Shown: one piece after another, positions 39,663 through 47,846 of the stretch
Numbering within the stretch: the first letter of the stretch is position 1
How the letters are laid out: every line of letters starts with the position of its first letter
Assembly: GCF_004103695.1 (NCBI RefSeq)
Contig: NZ_CP035280.1
Location: 310,001 to 374,000 of the forward strand
DNA: 64,000 bases
Source: Clostridium sp. JN-9
GTDB lineage: Bacteria; Bacillota; Clostridia; Clostridiales; Clostridiaceae
Reading direction: 5' to 3'
The notes under the pieces: model-generated
Seen by the model: the letters and a program-made list of their open reading frames with translations, nothing else
The model's database searches: none
What the model was told of the DNA's origin: nothing
Translations under genes and position numbers: made by a program

Positions 39663-41903
39663 ATGAATATTAGAGAAAATCTGCTGGCATTTATGCAGGA
39701 ATTGGCATACAAGCCAATGGACATAAAGGAGCTTTCAAAAATATTTGATATTAAGAAAAAAGAAAGACCAGAATTTGAAGAACTGTTAAATCAAATGGAA
39801 AAGGATGGACAGATAGTTAAGAATAGAACTGAGCACTATGGCATACCAGAAAGAATGGGATTAGTTGTAGGAAAGTTTCAGGGACATCACAAGGGTTATG
39901 GTTTTGTAATTGCCGAAGTTGAAAGGCCGGACATATTTATACCTTCCAGCAATGTAAATGGTGCAATGAATGGAGATAAAGTAATAGCTAAAATATTAAA
40001 AGAAGAAAATGCGGGGAAAAAATGCGAAGGTGAAATAATAAGAATACTTGAAAGGGCCAATAAAACAATTATTGGAGTGTACGAAGACAGCAAAAACTTT
40101 GGATTTGTAGTTCCTGAGGATCAAAGAATATCCCATGATATATTTATACCAAAGGCAGATAGAAATGGTGCTAAAACAGGGCAGATTGTAATAGTTAAAA
40201 TAATTACATGGCCTGAAAGCAGGAGAAATCCAGAAGGAAAAATCACTGAAATATTAGGCAATAAAGGTGATAAGGGTATAGATATATTAACTATTATTAA
40301 AAAGTATTCTCTGCCTGAAGAATTCCCAACAAAGGTAAGCAGTTTTGCTCAAAATATTTCTGAGGAAATACCTAAAAAGGAATATGAAAGAAGAAGAGAT
40401 CTGAGAAATCTTAAAATAGTAACTATTGATGGTGAGGATGCTAAAGACCTGGACGATGCCATATCTATAGAAAAGCTCCAAAATGGTAATTATTATTTGG
40501 GAGTACATATTGCAGACGTATCAAATTATGTTAAGGAAAAGAACCCTTTGGACAGAGAAGCATTAAAGAGGGGTACTTCAGTATATTTAATTGACAGAGT
40601 TATACCTATGCTTCCTAAGGAATTATCAAATGGTATATGCAGTTTAAATCCAAAGGTAGATAGGCTTACATTAAGCTGCTTTATGGAAATTGATAAAACA
40701 GGTAAAGTGATAAATCACGATATATGCGAAAGTATAATAAAAACCAGTGAGAGAATGACTTATACAGATGTTACAAAGATACTCAGAGACAAGGATCCTG
40801 AAATGATGGAAAGATATTCATACTTACTGGAAGATTTCAAAACCATGGAGGAACTATGTGAAATACTATATAAGAAGAGGATAAACAGAGGTGCCATAGA
40901 TTTTGATTTTCAGGAATGTAAAATTATATTAAATGATGTTGGAAAGCCAGTTGAAATAAGACCATATGAAAGGGCAACAGCCAATAGGATAATTGAGGAA
41001 TTCATGCTGGTTTGTAATGAAACTATTGCAGAGCATATGTTTTGGGCTAATGTTCCCTTTGTATACAGAATACATGAAGAACCGGATGAAGAAAAGCTTC
41101 TTCATTTCAGCGAGTTTGCTCATAATCTTGGTTATACTCTGAGGGTAGGCCAGGAAGTGCACCCAAAAGCACTTCAGGAAATAATTGAAAAGGTAAAGGG
41201 AAAGAAAGAGGAAACAGTTGTAAGCACATTATTGTTAAGATCTATGATGAAGGCCAGATATTCTCCTCAGTGTGTAGGACACTTCGGCTTGGCAGCAAGA
41301 TATTACTGCCATTTTACATCACCAATAAGAAGATATCCTGATTTAATTATTCATAGAATAATTAAGGAATACATTAATGGTGGAATAGATGAAAAAAGAG
41401 CAAACAGATTAACATCAGAGGTGGAAGTTGCAGCAAAGCAGTCATCTGAAGCAGAAATCGTGGCACAGGATGCAGAAAGAGAAGTTGACGATTTAAAGAA
41501 GGCCGAGTATATGTCTGAGAGAGTAGGAGAAGAGCTTACAGGCATCATTTCCTCAGTAACTAACTTTGGAATGTTTGTTGAATTACCTAATACAATTGAG
41601 GGGCTTGTCCATATCAGCAATCTCCATGACGATTACTATATTTATGATGAAAGACATTTATGCTTAATTGGTGAAAGAACAAAGAACATATACAGATTAG
41701 GTGATGAAGTTAAAGTAAAAGTAGCAAAGGTGGATATGATGCTGCACGAAATTTACTTTGATCTTGTTCCGGAAAATGGCAGTGATGAAGAAGAAAATAA
41801 TGAAGCTGTTAATAACGAGGAAAATAATATTAAAAGTACGGAAGATGAAAGTCTTAAAGAGTACGATGTTCCTGTAGAGGAATTTGAAAGAAAACTAAGG
41901 TAA
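39663..41903 (+). CDS. rnr: Ribonuclease R
   Basis: A processive 3'-5' exoribonuclease that degrades structured RNA and takes part in trans-translation mRNA decay. Order: N-terminal winged helix (about 1-60), two cold-shock domains, RNB catalytic domain with VTIDGEDAKDLDDAI, C-terminal S1 domain (GIISSVTNFGMFVELPNTIEG) and an acidic tail. 746 aa. AGGAGGTGG precedes ATG 39663. It lies directly before smpB and ssrA, its partners in ribosome rescue. Confidence 0.96.
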   Translation: MNIRENLLAFMQELAYKPMDIKELSKIFDIKKKERPEFEELLNQMEKDGQIVKNRTEHYGIPERMGLVVGKFQGHHKGYGFVIAEVERPDIFIPSSNVNGAMNGDKVIAKILKEENAGKKCEGEIIRILERANKTIIGVYEDSKNFGFVVPEDQRISHDIFIPKADRNGAKTGQIVIVKIITWPESRRNPEGKITEILGNKGDKGIDILTIIKKYSLPEEFPTKVSSFAQNISEEIPKKEYERRRDLRNLKIVTIDGEDAKDLDDAISIEKLQNGNYYLGVHIADVSNYVKEKNPLDREALKRGTSVYLIDRVIPMLPKELSNGICSLNPKVDRLTLSCFMEIDKTGKVINHDICESIIKTSERMTYTDVTKILRDKDPEMMERYSYLLEDFKTMEELCEILYKKRINRGAIDFDFQECKIILNDVGKPVEIRPYERATANRIIEEFMLVCNETIAEHMFWANVPFVYRIHEEPDEEKLLHFSEFAHNLGYTLRVGQEVHPKALQEIIEKVKGKKEETVVSTLLLRSMMKARYSPQCVGHFGLAARYYCHFTSPIRRYPDLIIHRIIKEYINGGIDEKRANRLTSEVEVAAKQSSEAEIVAQDAEREVDDLKKAEYMSERVGEELTGIISSVTNFGMFVELPNTIEGLVHISNLHDDYYIYDERHLCLIGERTKNIYRLGDEVKVKVAKVDMMLHEIYFDLVPENGSDEEENNEAVNNEENNIKSTEDESLKEYDVPVEEFERKLR

Positions 41904-42020
41904 ATAAAGGGAACATGGGAACCTCTGTTCCTTGACTTTAAAAGCTTAATTTAGTATAATTAATTACTAAAGTATTTAATATTAGTCAAATAATTCTAGA
42001 GTAAAAAAGTGGGTGTTTAT

Positions 42021-42491
42021 ATGGCAAAGGAAAGAAAAAACAAAACATTAGCAGAAAACAGAAAAGCTCGCCATGATTACTTTATAGAAGAAAGCTTTGA
42101 AGCCGGTATAGAATTAGTAGGAACAGAGGTAAAATCTATCAGAGCAGGAAGGGCAAATCTTAAAGACAGCTATGCAGATATTGTAAATGGTGAAGTTTTT
42201 GTGAGAAATATGCACATAAGTCCATATGAACATGGTAATATCTACAATAGGGATCCTTTAAGAGATAGAAAGCTTTTAATGCATAAAAGTGAAATAACCA
42301 GATTGCTTGGTTTTACAGCTCAAAAAGGTTATACATTAGTGCCTCTTTCACTATATTTGAAAAATGGAAGAGTAAAAGTAAATCTGGCTGTAGCTAAAGG
42401 TAAAAAGGATTATGACAAGAGAGATGCAATGCTTGAAAAGGCAGCAAAAATAGATATAGAAAGACAGATGAAAGAGCGAACCAGATATTAG
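42021..42491 (+). CDS. smpB: SsrA-binding protein SmpB
   Basis: Binds tmRNA and brings it to stalled ribosomes, mimicking the anticodon arm. [42 protein letters not shown] and the basic C-terminal tail [13 protein letters not shown]...[10 protein letters not shown] are diagnostic. ATG 42021 is preferred over the in-frame GTG 42009, which lies in the ribosome site. 156 aa. The tmRNA gene follows 182 bp downstream. Confidence 0.95.
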   Translation: MAKERKNKTLAENRKARHDYFIEESFEAGIELVGTEVKSIRAGRANLKDSYADIVNGEVFVRNMHISPYEHGNIYNRDPLRDRKLLMHKSEITRLLGFTAQKGYTLVPLSLYLKNGRVKVNLAVAKGKKDYDKRDAMLEKAAKIDIERQMKERTRY

Positions 42492-42772
42492 TGGTATATG
42501 CAATTAGATTAAACATAACAAGTATTTACTTATTGATTAATAATCTGTTTTGATGTAATATAGTATTCGCCGGCAGAAATGCCGATGATAATATAAAACT
42601 TAATATAATTTAGTTTGCGATGCAGCAATAATGAGTAAATTAATTATTCATTGTTACCTGCCAATGAAATCATGGGGGCGTACTTGGTTTCGACGGGGGT
42701 GAGTTGCGTCTGAGAAGCGAGTCGAGGGAACCTGTGGGCCCGCGTTAAAAAACTATGGGATTAAATTTAAAC

Positions 42773-42802
42773 GCAAACGATAATTTAGCTTTAGCAGCTT
42801 AG
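42773..42802 (+). other. tmRNA tag reading frame
   Basis: Ten codons including the TAG stop give the degradation tag ANDNLALAA. It ends in the LALAA-type tail recognised by ClpXP and related proteases. Confidence 0.9.
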
Positions 42803-43011
42803 TTCTGCTACGTCCGTCCTTTGAGTCCCGCGGCTTAGGAATGGGCGTCGACAGCGGGGTACCGAGTCTAACAAAGCTTTGAGTTAGAAACGGAATTTAT
42901 GAAGCTACTGAAATCTGAAGCCTGTCCTTAGGCGTCAGACAGAGGGAATGTTAAACTAAGGAATGCACTCGGAGATGCTCAGGGGTTACTGCTTTCGGAC
43001 AGGGGTTCGAT

Positions 43012-43326
43012 TCATAAGAGTCGCCTTAGGAAGTGATTCCTAAGTGAAAACCCGGCTTTATCGGTGAAACCGTAACGTGTTAATATGGCGACGGTAATAC
43101 CGAGAGGTATGTGAGGAAACTCAACAGCCTTGTATCGACTTATAGATTCCTTCATTAATATAGTTATATATCTAGCTATCTATATAACTAGTTAACAATA
43201 TACTATTAAGGAATACTAGGATAGGAGTTTAAAACTATACTTTGCTTCTATAATATGCCGGGTGTCTTACAGAAGTTGTAAGATAAAGATATAGTCAGCA
43301 CCATTGGATAACAATGGGAAAGGGTG
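43012..43326 (+). ncRNA. Group I intron inside the tmRNA T-loop
   Basis: P1 forms between CGAT|TC at the 5' splice site and GAGTCG (43018-43023), placing the required U-G wobble exactly at the junction. P2 is CTTAGGAA/TTCCTAAG. The P7 3' strand AAGATATAGTC (43286-43296) is the group I hallmark, with a GACT partner at 43137-43140. CTTAC/GTAAG and CCATTG/CAATGG hairpins follow the P8 and P9 positions. The intron ends in G at 43326. It has 315 nt and no homing endonuclease frame. Confidence 0.88.
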
Positions 43327-43370
43327 TCCCCTCGCCTCCACCAAATAAGAACTCAAATATTGATACAAAC

Positions 43371-43406
43371 GAAACCCACTGATTTCAGTGGGTTTCAGTG
43401 TTTTTT
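43371..43406 (+). terminator. Terminator of ssrA
   Basis: GAAACCCACTGA pairs with TCAGTGGGTTTC, followed by AGTGTTTTTT. Confidence 0.85.
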
Positions 43407-43462
43407 GGAGAAAATTAAGGTGCTAAAAATAAGTTTTGAATTTAAAAATATGAAAACTTACT

Positions 43463-43511
43463 GGGAAAAATGCACACACCTATGGATTTTAACTAAGGGG
43501 TGTGCATTTTT
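43463..43511 (+). repeat. Inverted repeat downstream of ssrA
   Basis: AAAATGCACACACCT near 43464 and AAGGGGTGTGCATTTTT (43495-43511) are inverted copies. A third related piece GGTGGGTGCACTTTTT lies at 43518. Another copy of AAGGGGTGTGCA(A)TTTTT occurs at 48783, beyond the exporter cassette. No gene is seen between 43407 and 43671. Confidence 0.5.
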
Positions 43512-43671
43512 GGATAGGTGGGTGCACTTTTTAGCTATAATATTTTATGAGGAATTACTTGGGGAAATATTTTGGTTTCTAAAAATAAATCTATTTACAA
43601 CCATACTATTCAGTGATACTATATAGGTGTAGTAAGTAATACTAAATACATGTCATACAGAATAGCAAGGG

Positions 43672-44004
43672 GTGATTGCACTGGAGAACCTAACGGAAAT
43701 GCTTAAAGGTGTACTTGAGGGATGCGTACTTGAAATTATAAGTCGCAACGAAACCTACGGCTACGAAATCACGCGGCAGCTGAACGCCCTCGGATTTTCG
43801 GACGTTGTGGATGGGACAGTTTACACCATTTTGGTGCGGCTTGAGAAAAACAAGCTGGTTGAAATTACAAAAAAGCCATCCGATATGGGACCACCTAGAA
43901 AGTTTTTCAAGCTCAACGATGCTGGGCGTGAAGAACTGCAGAAGTTTTGGAGAAAATGGGAATTTGTATCATCAAAAATTAACGAGTTAAAGGAGAAAAA
44001 GTAA
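43672..44004 (+). CDS. PadR family transcriptional regulator
   Basis: A winged-helix repressor controlling the exporter cassette behind it. GYEITRQLNALGFSDVVDGTVYTILVRLEKNKLVE is the PadR DNA-binding domain. It has 110 aa or slightly fewer. AAGGGGTGA covers GTG 43672, and CTG 43681 would give MENLTEMLKG, the N-terminus expected from homologues. The start is therefore uncertain. It overlaps the next gene by one base. Codons such as CGG, CGC and GCC make it visibly more GC-rich than the flanking core genes, suggesting transfer. Confidence 0.88.
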   Translation: MIALENLTEMLKGVLEGCVLEIISRNETYGYEITRQLNALGFSDVVDGTVYTILVRLEKNKLVEITKKPSDMGPPRKFFKLNDAGREELQKFWRKWEFVSSKINELKEKK

Positions 44005-44351
44005 TGAATTTTTGGGAAAAGGTTACGGGAAGCGACATGACTAAAGAATTTAAAGCTTTTGAATCACGTGCCCAAAAACTGCCGATTGAGTATCAAGCAG
44101 CATGGGAACAAATCAAAGCTAATCTTTGGTCGCACTCAGATTTCACCGGCAGAAACCTGATGCCAATTCTTGATGGTGTGCTTGGATTGCTGGAAGAATC
44201 AGCGGTAGATGGTGAGAATGTGAAAGAGGTTTTGGGTGAAGATATCAAAGGCTTCTGTTCAGCGCTGGCTGGTATCGATGGGGCAAATTCTTTTCGCGAC
44301 AAATGGCGCAAGCAGCTCAACAATAATATCGCTAAAAAATTAGGTAAATAG
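44004..44351 (+). CDS. DUF1048 family protein (first copy)
   Basis: A small 115-aa cytoplasmic, alpha-helical protein with no known activity. DUF1048 proteins are regularly found between a PadR regulator and an ABC exporter. NFWEKVTGSDMTKEFKAFESR and QAAWEQIKANLW are typical. The start ATG overlaps the padR stop (TAATG), so translation is coupled. The second copy follows 9 bp later. Confidence 0.82.
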   Translation: MNFWEKVTGSDMTKEFKAFESRAQKLPIEYQAAWEQIKANLWSHSDFTGRNLMPILDGVLGLLEESAVDGENVKEVLGEDIKGFCSALAGIDGANSFRDKWRKQLNNNIAKKLGK

Positions 44352-44360
44352 GAGGATAAA

Positions 44361-44711
44361 ATGAGAATACAAGATATCATCGAAGGCAAAAAAGAGTGGA
44401 GAGCGCACATGGCGCGTGTTAAAGCACTCCCAAAAGATTATCAGATTGTTTATAAAGAGATTCAAAAATATCTTTATAAGGTCGGCCCTATTGAACTAAC
44501 AGAAGGGATAGGATTGCTTTCTGGAATTATCGATCTTTTTGAAGAGGGTGCAGCCATAGGAAAAGGCGTACTCGAAGTAACAGGCAGTGACGTAGCGGCT
44601 TTCTGCGACGATCTAATCAAAGGTTCAAAAACCTACGCTGACATCTATCAAAAATCTGTTGACCAAGAAGTTAACAAAGCCATGAAAAAGGTTACGGATA
44701 AAACAAAGTAG
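44361..44711 (+). CDS. DUF1048 family protein (second copy)
   Basis: A 116-aa paralogue of the preceding protein, with the landmarks RIQDIIEGKKEWRAHMARV and LPKDYQIVYKEIQKYL and a conserved region VTGSDVAAFCDDLI. Its ATG follows AGGAGG. The paired arrangement suggests a heteromeric helper or regulator of the exporter. This is inference from context only. Confidence 0.82.
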   Translation: MRIQDIIEGKKEWRAHMARVKALPKDYQIVYKEIQKYLYKVGPIELTEGIGLLSGIIDLFEEGAAIGKGVLEVTGSDVAAFCDDLIKGSKTYADIYQKSVDQEVNKAMKKVTDKTK

Positions 44712-44722
44712 GGGATGGTAGA

Positions 44723-44911
44723 GTGTGTAAATACGAGTGGATATTATGCCCGATCTGTGGCAACAAAACACGGGTTAAGATAGGGGTTGATACGGTACTT
44801 GAAAACTTCCCGCTATTTTGTCCTAAGTGTAAACAGGAAACGATAATTAATGCAAAACAACTGAATATATCAGTTATCAAAGAGCCAGACGCTAAGATGC
44901 AGAGCCGATAA
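44723..44911 (+). CDS. Cysteine-rich KTR-domain small protein
   Basis: A 62-aa protein with two CxxC pairs, CPICGNKTRVK and CPKCKQE, which together can hold one zinc ion. The NKTR sequence gives the family its name. Such proteins are frequent on conjugative and integrative elements; the function is unknown. GTG 44723 follows GGGGATGG. A strong terminator behind it closes the first part of the cassette. Confidence 0.78.
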   Translation: MCKYEWILCPICGNKTRVKIGVDTVLENFPLFCPKCKQETIINAKQLNISVIKEPDAKMQSR

Positions 44912-44947
44912 CCGTGAGTGAAATCACAGTTGTCGGCTCTTTCTTTA
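44900..44947 (+). terminator. Terminator after the KTR protein
   Basis: AGAGCCGATAAC pairs with GTTGTCGGCTCT (one mismatch), with inner pairing GTGA/TCAC, followed by TTCTTT. Confidence 0.8.
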
Positions 44948-45025
44948 TAAAATTAATCAAGCTGCATTGAAAGGATTAGGCTTAAGTTTGAGTAAGGTTA
45001 CTATATTTTAGAGGAGGAAAAGAAA

Positions 45026-45805
45026 ATGGGAAAAAATATTATACAAATTAAAGGGGTAAAGAAGTCTTTCAAAGATGTAGAAGTACTCAAAGGAGTAGAT
45101 TTTGAAGTAGAACAGGGAAGTATCTTTGCATTGTTAGGTTCTAATGGAGCAGGAAAAACAACGATGATTAGAATTATGGCTACTTCACTTAAAGCAGATG
45201 CTGGAGGTGTTGTGATTAATGGCTATGATATTGAAAAAAATCCAGGAGACATTAGAGGCTCTATAAGTCTTACTGGTCAGTTTGCAGCTATTGATGATAT
45301 TTTGACTGGCCGTGAAAATCTTCAAATGATAGCAAAACTTAGACATCTTAAAAATCCAAATCAAGTAGCAGATGAGTTAATTAACCGTTTTGGAATGTCA
45401 GAGGCTGCAGACCGTAGAGTTGGTACCTACTCTGGAGGTATGAAAAGAAGAATTGATATAGCAATGAGTCTTGTTGGGAATCCAAAGATTATTTTCCTAG
45501 ATGAGCCAACAACAGGTCTTGATCCAGAAGCACGTTTAGAAGTTTGGAAGATTGTAAAAGAGTTATCAGCTGTAGGAACTACAATATTCTTAACAACCCA
45601 ATATTTAGAGGAAGCAGAGCAACTTGCAGATAAAATCGCTATTCTCCATGGAGGAAAAATCATTGCTCTAGATACACTAGAAGGATTGAAAAAGTTATTT
45701 CCACCTGCAAAAGTTGAGTATATTGAGAAACAACCTACATTGGAAGAAATATTTCTAACAATCATTGGTAAGAAGCAATTTGGTAATATGTCAAGAACAA
45801 AATAA
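45026..45805 (+). CDS. ABC exporter ATP-binding protein (DrrA-like)
   Basis: Energises an ABC-2 type exporter. Walker A GSNGAGKTTMIR, Q-loop SLTGQFAAIDD, signature TYSGGMKRRIDIAM, Walker B IIFLDEPTTGLDPEA and H-loop TTQYLEEAEQLA. The C-terminal KVEYIEKQPTLEEIFLTIIGKK is the usual end of the family. The last nine residues (QFGNMSRTK) look different and may have been changed by the neighbouring IS110 insertion. Its permease partner lies at 47847, beyond that element. AGAGGAGG precedes ATG 45026. Confidence 0.9.
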   Translation: MGKNIIQIKGVKKSFKDVEVLKGVDFEVEQGSIFALLGSNGAGKTTMIRIMATSLKADAGGVVINGYDIEKNPGDIRGSISLTGQFAAIDDILTGRENLQMIAKLRHLKNPNQVADELINRFGMSEAADRRVGTYSGGMKRRIDIAMSLVGNPKIIFLDEPTTGLDPEARLEVWKIVKELSAVGTTIFLTTQYLEEAEQLADKIAILHGGKIIALDTLEGLKKLFPPAKVEYIEKQPTLEEIFLTIIGKKQFGNMSRTK

Positions 45806-45892
45806 AAAGAAAATGAAATGATTCTTCAAAAAAAGGGTAACCCTAATAAACATACAGTCAAATCAGAATGTATGTTCGTGTGTCTTATATAA

Positions 45893-47167
45893 TTAATCTA
45901 CTCTATTTGAAGAGTAGAGTTGATTTTTAGCCAGCAATCCAAAAATCAAACGGATTAATTTACGAGAAGTTAGCGCGAGTGCTCGTTTATGCTGATGTGT
46001 AGTCACTTCAGCAAATTTCTTCTGGTAGAAAGCTTGATATTCAGGAACGTGTCTTATGACACTACCAGCGGCTTCTATCAGATAATAACGTAAATAACGG
46101 TTACCTGCTTTGTTCATTGGCGTATTTTCAGCCTTGAAATCACCAGATTGATTTTCTTTCCATACGATGCCAGCATATTTAGCAATAGCATCATTATTAG
46201 GGAATGCATGCACACTGCCTAATTCGGCAAGAATACCACTGGAATAAACAGGGCCAAAACCAGGGATTGACATGAGAATTTGATATTCCACAGGATTCAT
46301 TCCCATAACCGCTTTCTCAATGGCTTTATTAATAGTACTCAGTTCTTTTTCAAAAGCCTGAATACAGTTAAAAGAGCATGCAATTGAAGTCGTTAATGGC
46401 TCATACAAACATTTATCAAGGCGATATGAATTACGAGCAGCTTGTTGAAGAATTTTAGCAGTCATCTGTGGATCAGAAATTCTCTTTCGACTCTTTGTAT
46501 TGATGAATTCAACAAGTTCTTCTATGGAAGCATTTGCAATGTCTTCAGAAGATAAAAAATCCGTCAGGATAGAGGAAGCAGTGGCACCATATTTATTAGA
46601 AAAAGGATGTTCTTCACCATCTAACAAAGCAAATTCGCTAAACTTGAGAAATACATTTGATAGCATATATGTCTTCTCCCTGGTTAAGCATTCAACTATA
46701 TGAAGCCTGTGTCTTGTAAGCCTTTGTAGGGCAAGGTATTGAGAACCACGCCAAGGCTCAGTATGAATCCTGCCGACTCTTGCAAAATCAGCAATAACAA
46801 AAGAGTCAATGCCATCATTTTTGTTAAGAGCATTAAAGGAATCTTTGTAGTTAGCAACTTCCTTAGGATTCAAACAGTAGACGTAGGGTTTATATGGCAC
46901 AAGTTTTTCACTTGCAGATAAAAAATTAGCTATATGCACGCCATAAAATGAAGTAGACTCAAGACCAATAATAGTAACCTTAAATATATTATTTTCTAGT
47001 ATCTTGACGAGCATGGATTCTAGTTGTTCTGCACCAGATTGTGTATTAGGAACAGGTTTCATTTTAATAAAAAATTCCTGTTCAAAGTTAATTGCAGAGA
47101 CAACATTTTGTCTCGCACCAATATCGATACCAACAAATAGAGTTGATAAGTAATCTACTTTCTTCAT
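45893..47167 (-). CDS. IS110-family DEDD transposase
   Basis: A serine-assisted RuvC-like recombinase guided by a structured RNA. The N-terminal DEDD domain starts with LFVGIDIGARQNVVSAI and includes GLESTSFYG, followed by NKNDGIDSFVIADF. The C-terminal Transposase_20 domain has LMSIPGFGPVYSSGILAELG and the expected Ser-containing region NTPMNKAGNRYLR. ATG 47167 follows AGGTGGTGA on the minus strand. An open frame extends 31 codons further upstream but has no ribosome site. 424 aa and apparently intact. Confidence 0.9.
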   Translation of the reverse strand: MKKVDYLSTLFVGIDIGARQNVVSAINFEQEFFIKMKPVPNTQSGAEQLESMLVKILENNIFKVTIIGLESTSFYGVHIANFLSASEKLVPYKPYVYCLNPKEVANYKDSFNALNKNDGIDSFVIADFARVGRIHTEPWRGSQYLALQRLTRHRLHIVECLTREKTYMLSNVFLKFSEFALLDGEEHPFSNKYGATASSILTDFLSSEDIANASIEELVEFINTKSRKRISDPQMTAKILQQAARNSYRLDKCLYEPLTTSIACSFNCIQAFEKELSTINKAIEKAVMGMNPVEYQILMSIPGFGPVYSSGILAELGSVHAFPNNDAIAKYAGIVWKENQSGDFKAENTPMNKAGNRYLRYYLIEAAGSVIRHVPEYQAFYQKKFAEVTTHQHKRALALTSRKLIRLIFGLLAKNQLYSSNRVD

Positions 47168-47372
47168 GAAATCACCACCTTTCGAAAGTAATGAGGAAAT
47201 TAGAAAAGGAATTATCCTAATCCAGAGTACTGACTGCAACCTCGCGTAATCAGCATTCAACCAAGCGAAATACCTTGCTGGTGGCTACGAATGGAGATGC
47301 AACATTTGTGTAAGCAGAATTTGATACTCTGGTCAGGCTGCAAGCTTTCTAGGCAATAACAATATGTTTTGC
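47168..47372 (-). ncRNA. Candidate IS110 bridge RNA region
   Basis: A non-coding stretch between the transposase start and the adjacent tandem repeat. In the IS110 group the RNA that pairs with donor and target DNA is encoded in this position. I could not identify the guide loops by eye, so this is positional inference. Confidence 0.35.
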
Positions 47373-47840
47373 AGGAGAATACAGCAGTAACCTTCGCTAA
47401 AGTCCGTTAGGACTATTTTAGCATTAGGAAATTCCTTTATAAATAGTTAATGTAAGTTGTATAGATAGGAATGTAAAATAGATAGCAATAATGAATTGGG
47501 GGAATCCCCACAGAAAAACATAGATACTTTCTTATCTATACTAAAATATAAAAATAAATAAGTTTATAGCAGTCATTTAACTGACTATAAACTTATTATA
47601 CGAGGAGAATACAGCAGTAACCTTCGCTAAAGTCCGTTAGGACTATTTTAGCATTAGGAAATTCCTTTATAAATAGTTAATGTAAGTTGTATAGATAGGA
47701 ATGTAAAATAGATAGCAATAATGAATTGGGGGAATCCCCACAGAAAAACATAGATACTTTCTTATCTATACTAAAATATAAAAATAAATAAGTTTATAGC
47801 AGTCATTTAACTGACTATAAACTTATTATACGAGGAGAAT
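47373..47840 (+). repeat. 230-bp perfect tandem duplication
   Basis: Unit 1 is 47373-47602 and unit 2 is 47603-47832, identical by eye at a period of 230. A partial third copy, AGGAGAAT, at 47833-47840 forms the ribosome site of the permease. Each unit contains three hairpin-forming stretches: CTAAAGTCC...GGACTATTTTAG, GGGGGAATCCCC, and AAGTTTATAG...CTATAAACTT. No reading frame is present. It starts where the IS110 element ends. Confidence 0.92.
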
Positions 47841-47846
47841 AAATAA

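Larger units (their letters stand above)
42674..43343 (+). ncRNA. ssrA: tmRNA gene, interrupted by a group I intron
   Basis: The 5' end GGGGGCG pairs with CGCCTCC before the discriminator A and CCA (ends 43343). The tag frame GCA AAC GAT AAT TTA GCT TTA GCA GCT TAG (42773-42802) encodes ANDNLALAA. The T arm is split: AGGGG-TTCGAT ends at 43011 and T-CCCCT resumes at 43327. Removing 43012-43326 restores a normal 7-base T-loop and a mature RNA of 355 nt, the usual size. Works with SmpB to rescue stalled ribosomes. Confidence 0.95.
45806..47372 (-). mobile_element. IS110-family insertion sequence
   Basis: It carries one transposase on the minus strand and splits the ATPase and permease genes of an exporter. 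IS110 elements lack clear inverted repeats and encode a guide (bridge) RNA in a terminal non-coding stretch. Here the 205 nt upstream of the transposase (47168-47372) are non-coding and fit that role. Ends are estimated: the left end lies between the ATPase stop and 45892, and the right end lies about where the 230-bp tandem repeat begins. Confidence 0.65.

Noticed and set aside
42674-43343. ssrA as an integrated-element attachment site with a duplicated 3' end downstream
   Set aside because: I looked for a second copy of the CCCCTCGCCTCC end further along the window and found none, and no tyrosine integrase gene is present. The extra length is explained by the intron.
43324-43626. 100-aa open frame behind ssrA
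   Set aside because: It starts inside the tmRNA 3' end, runs through the terminator and has no ribosome site.
47373-47840. Repeat as a CRISPR array
   Set aside because: It has two long identical units in tandem with no spacers and no cas genes nearby.
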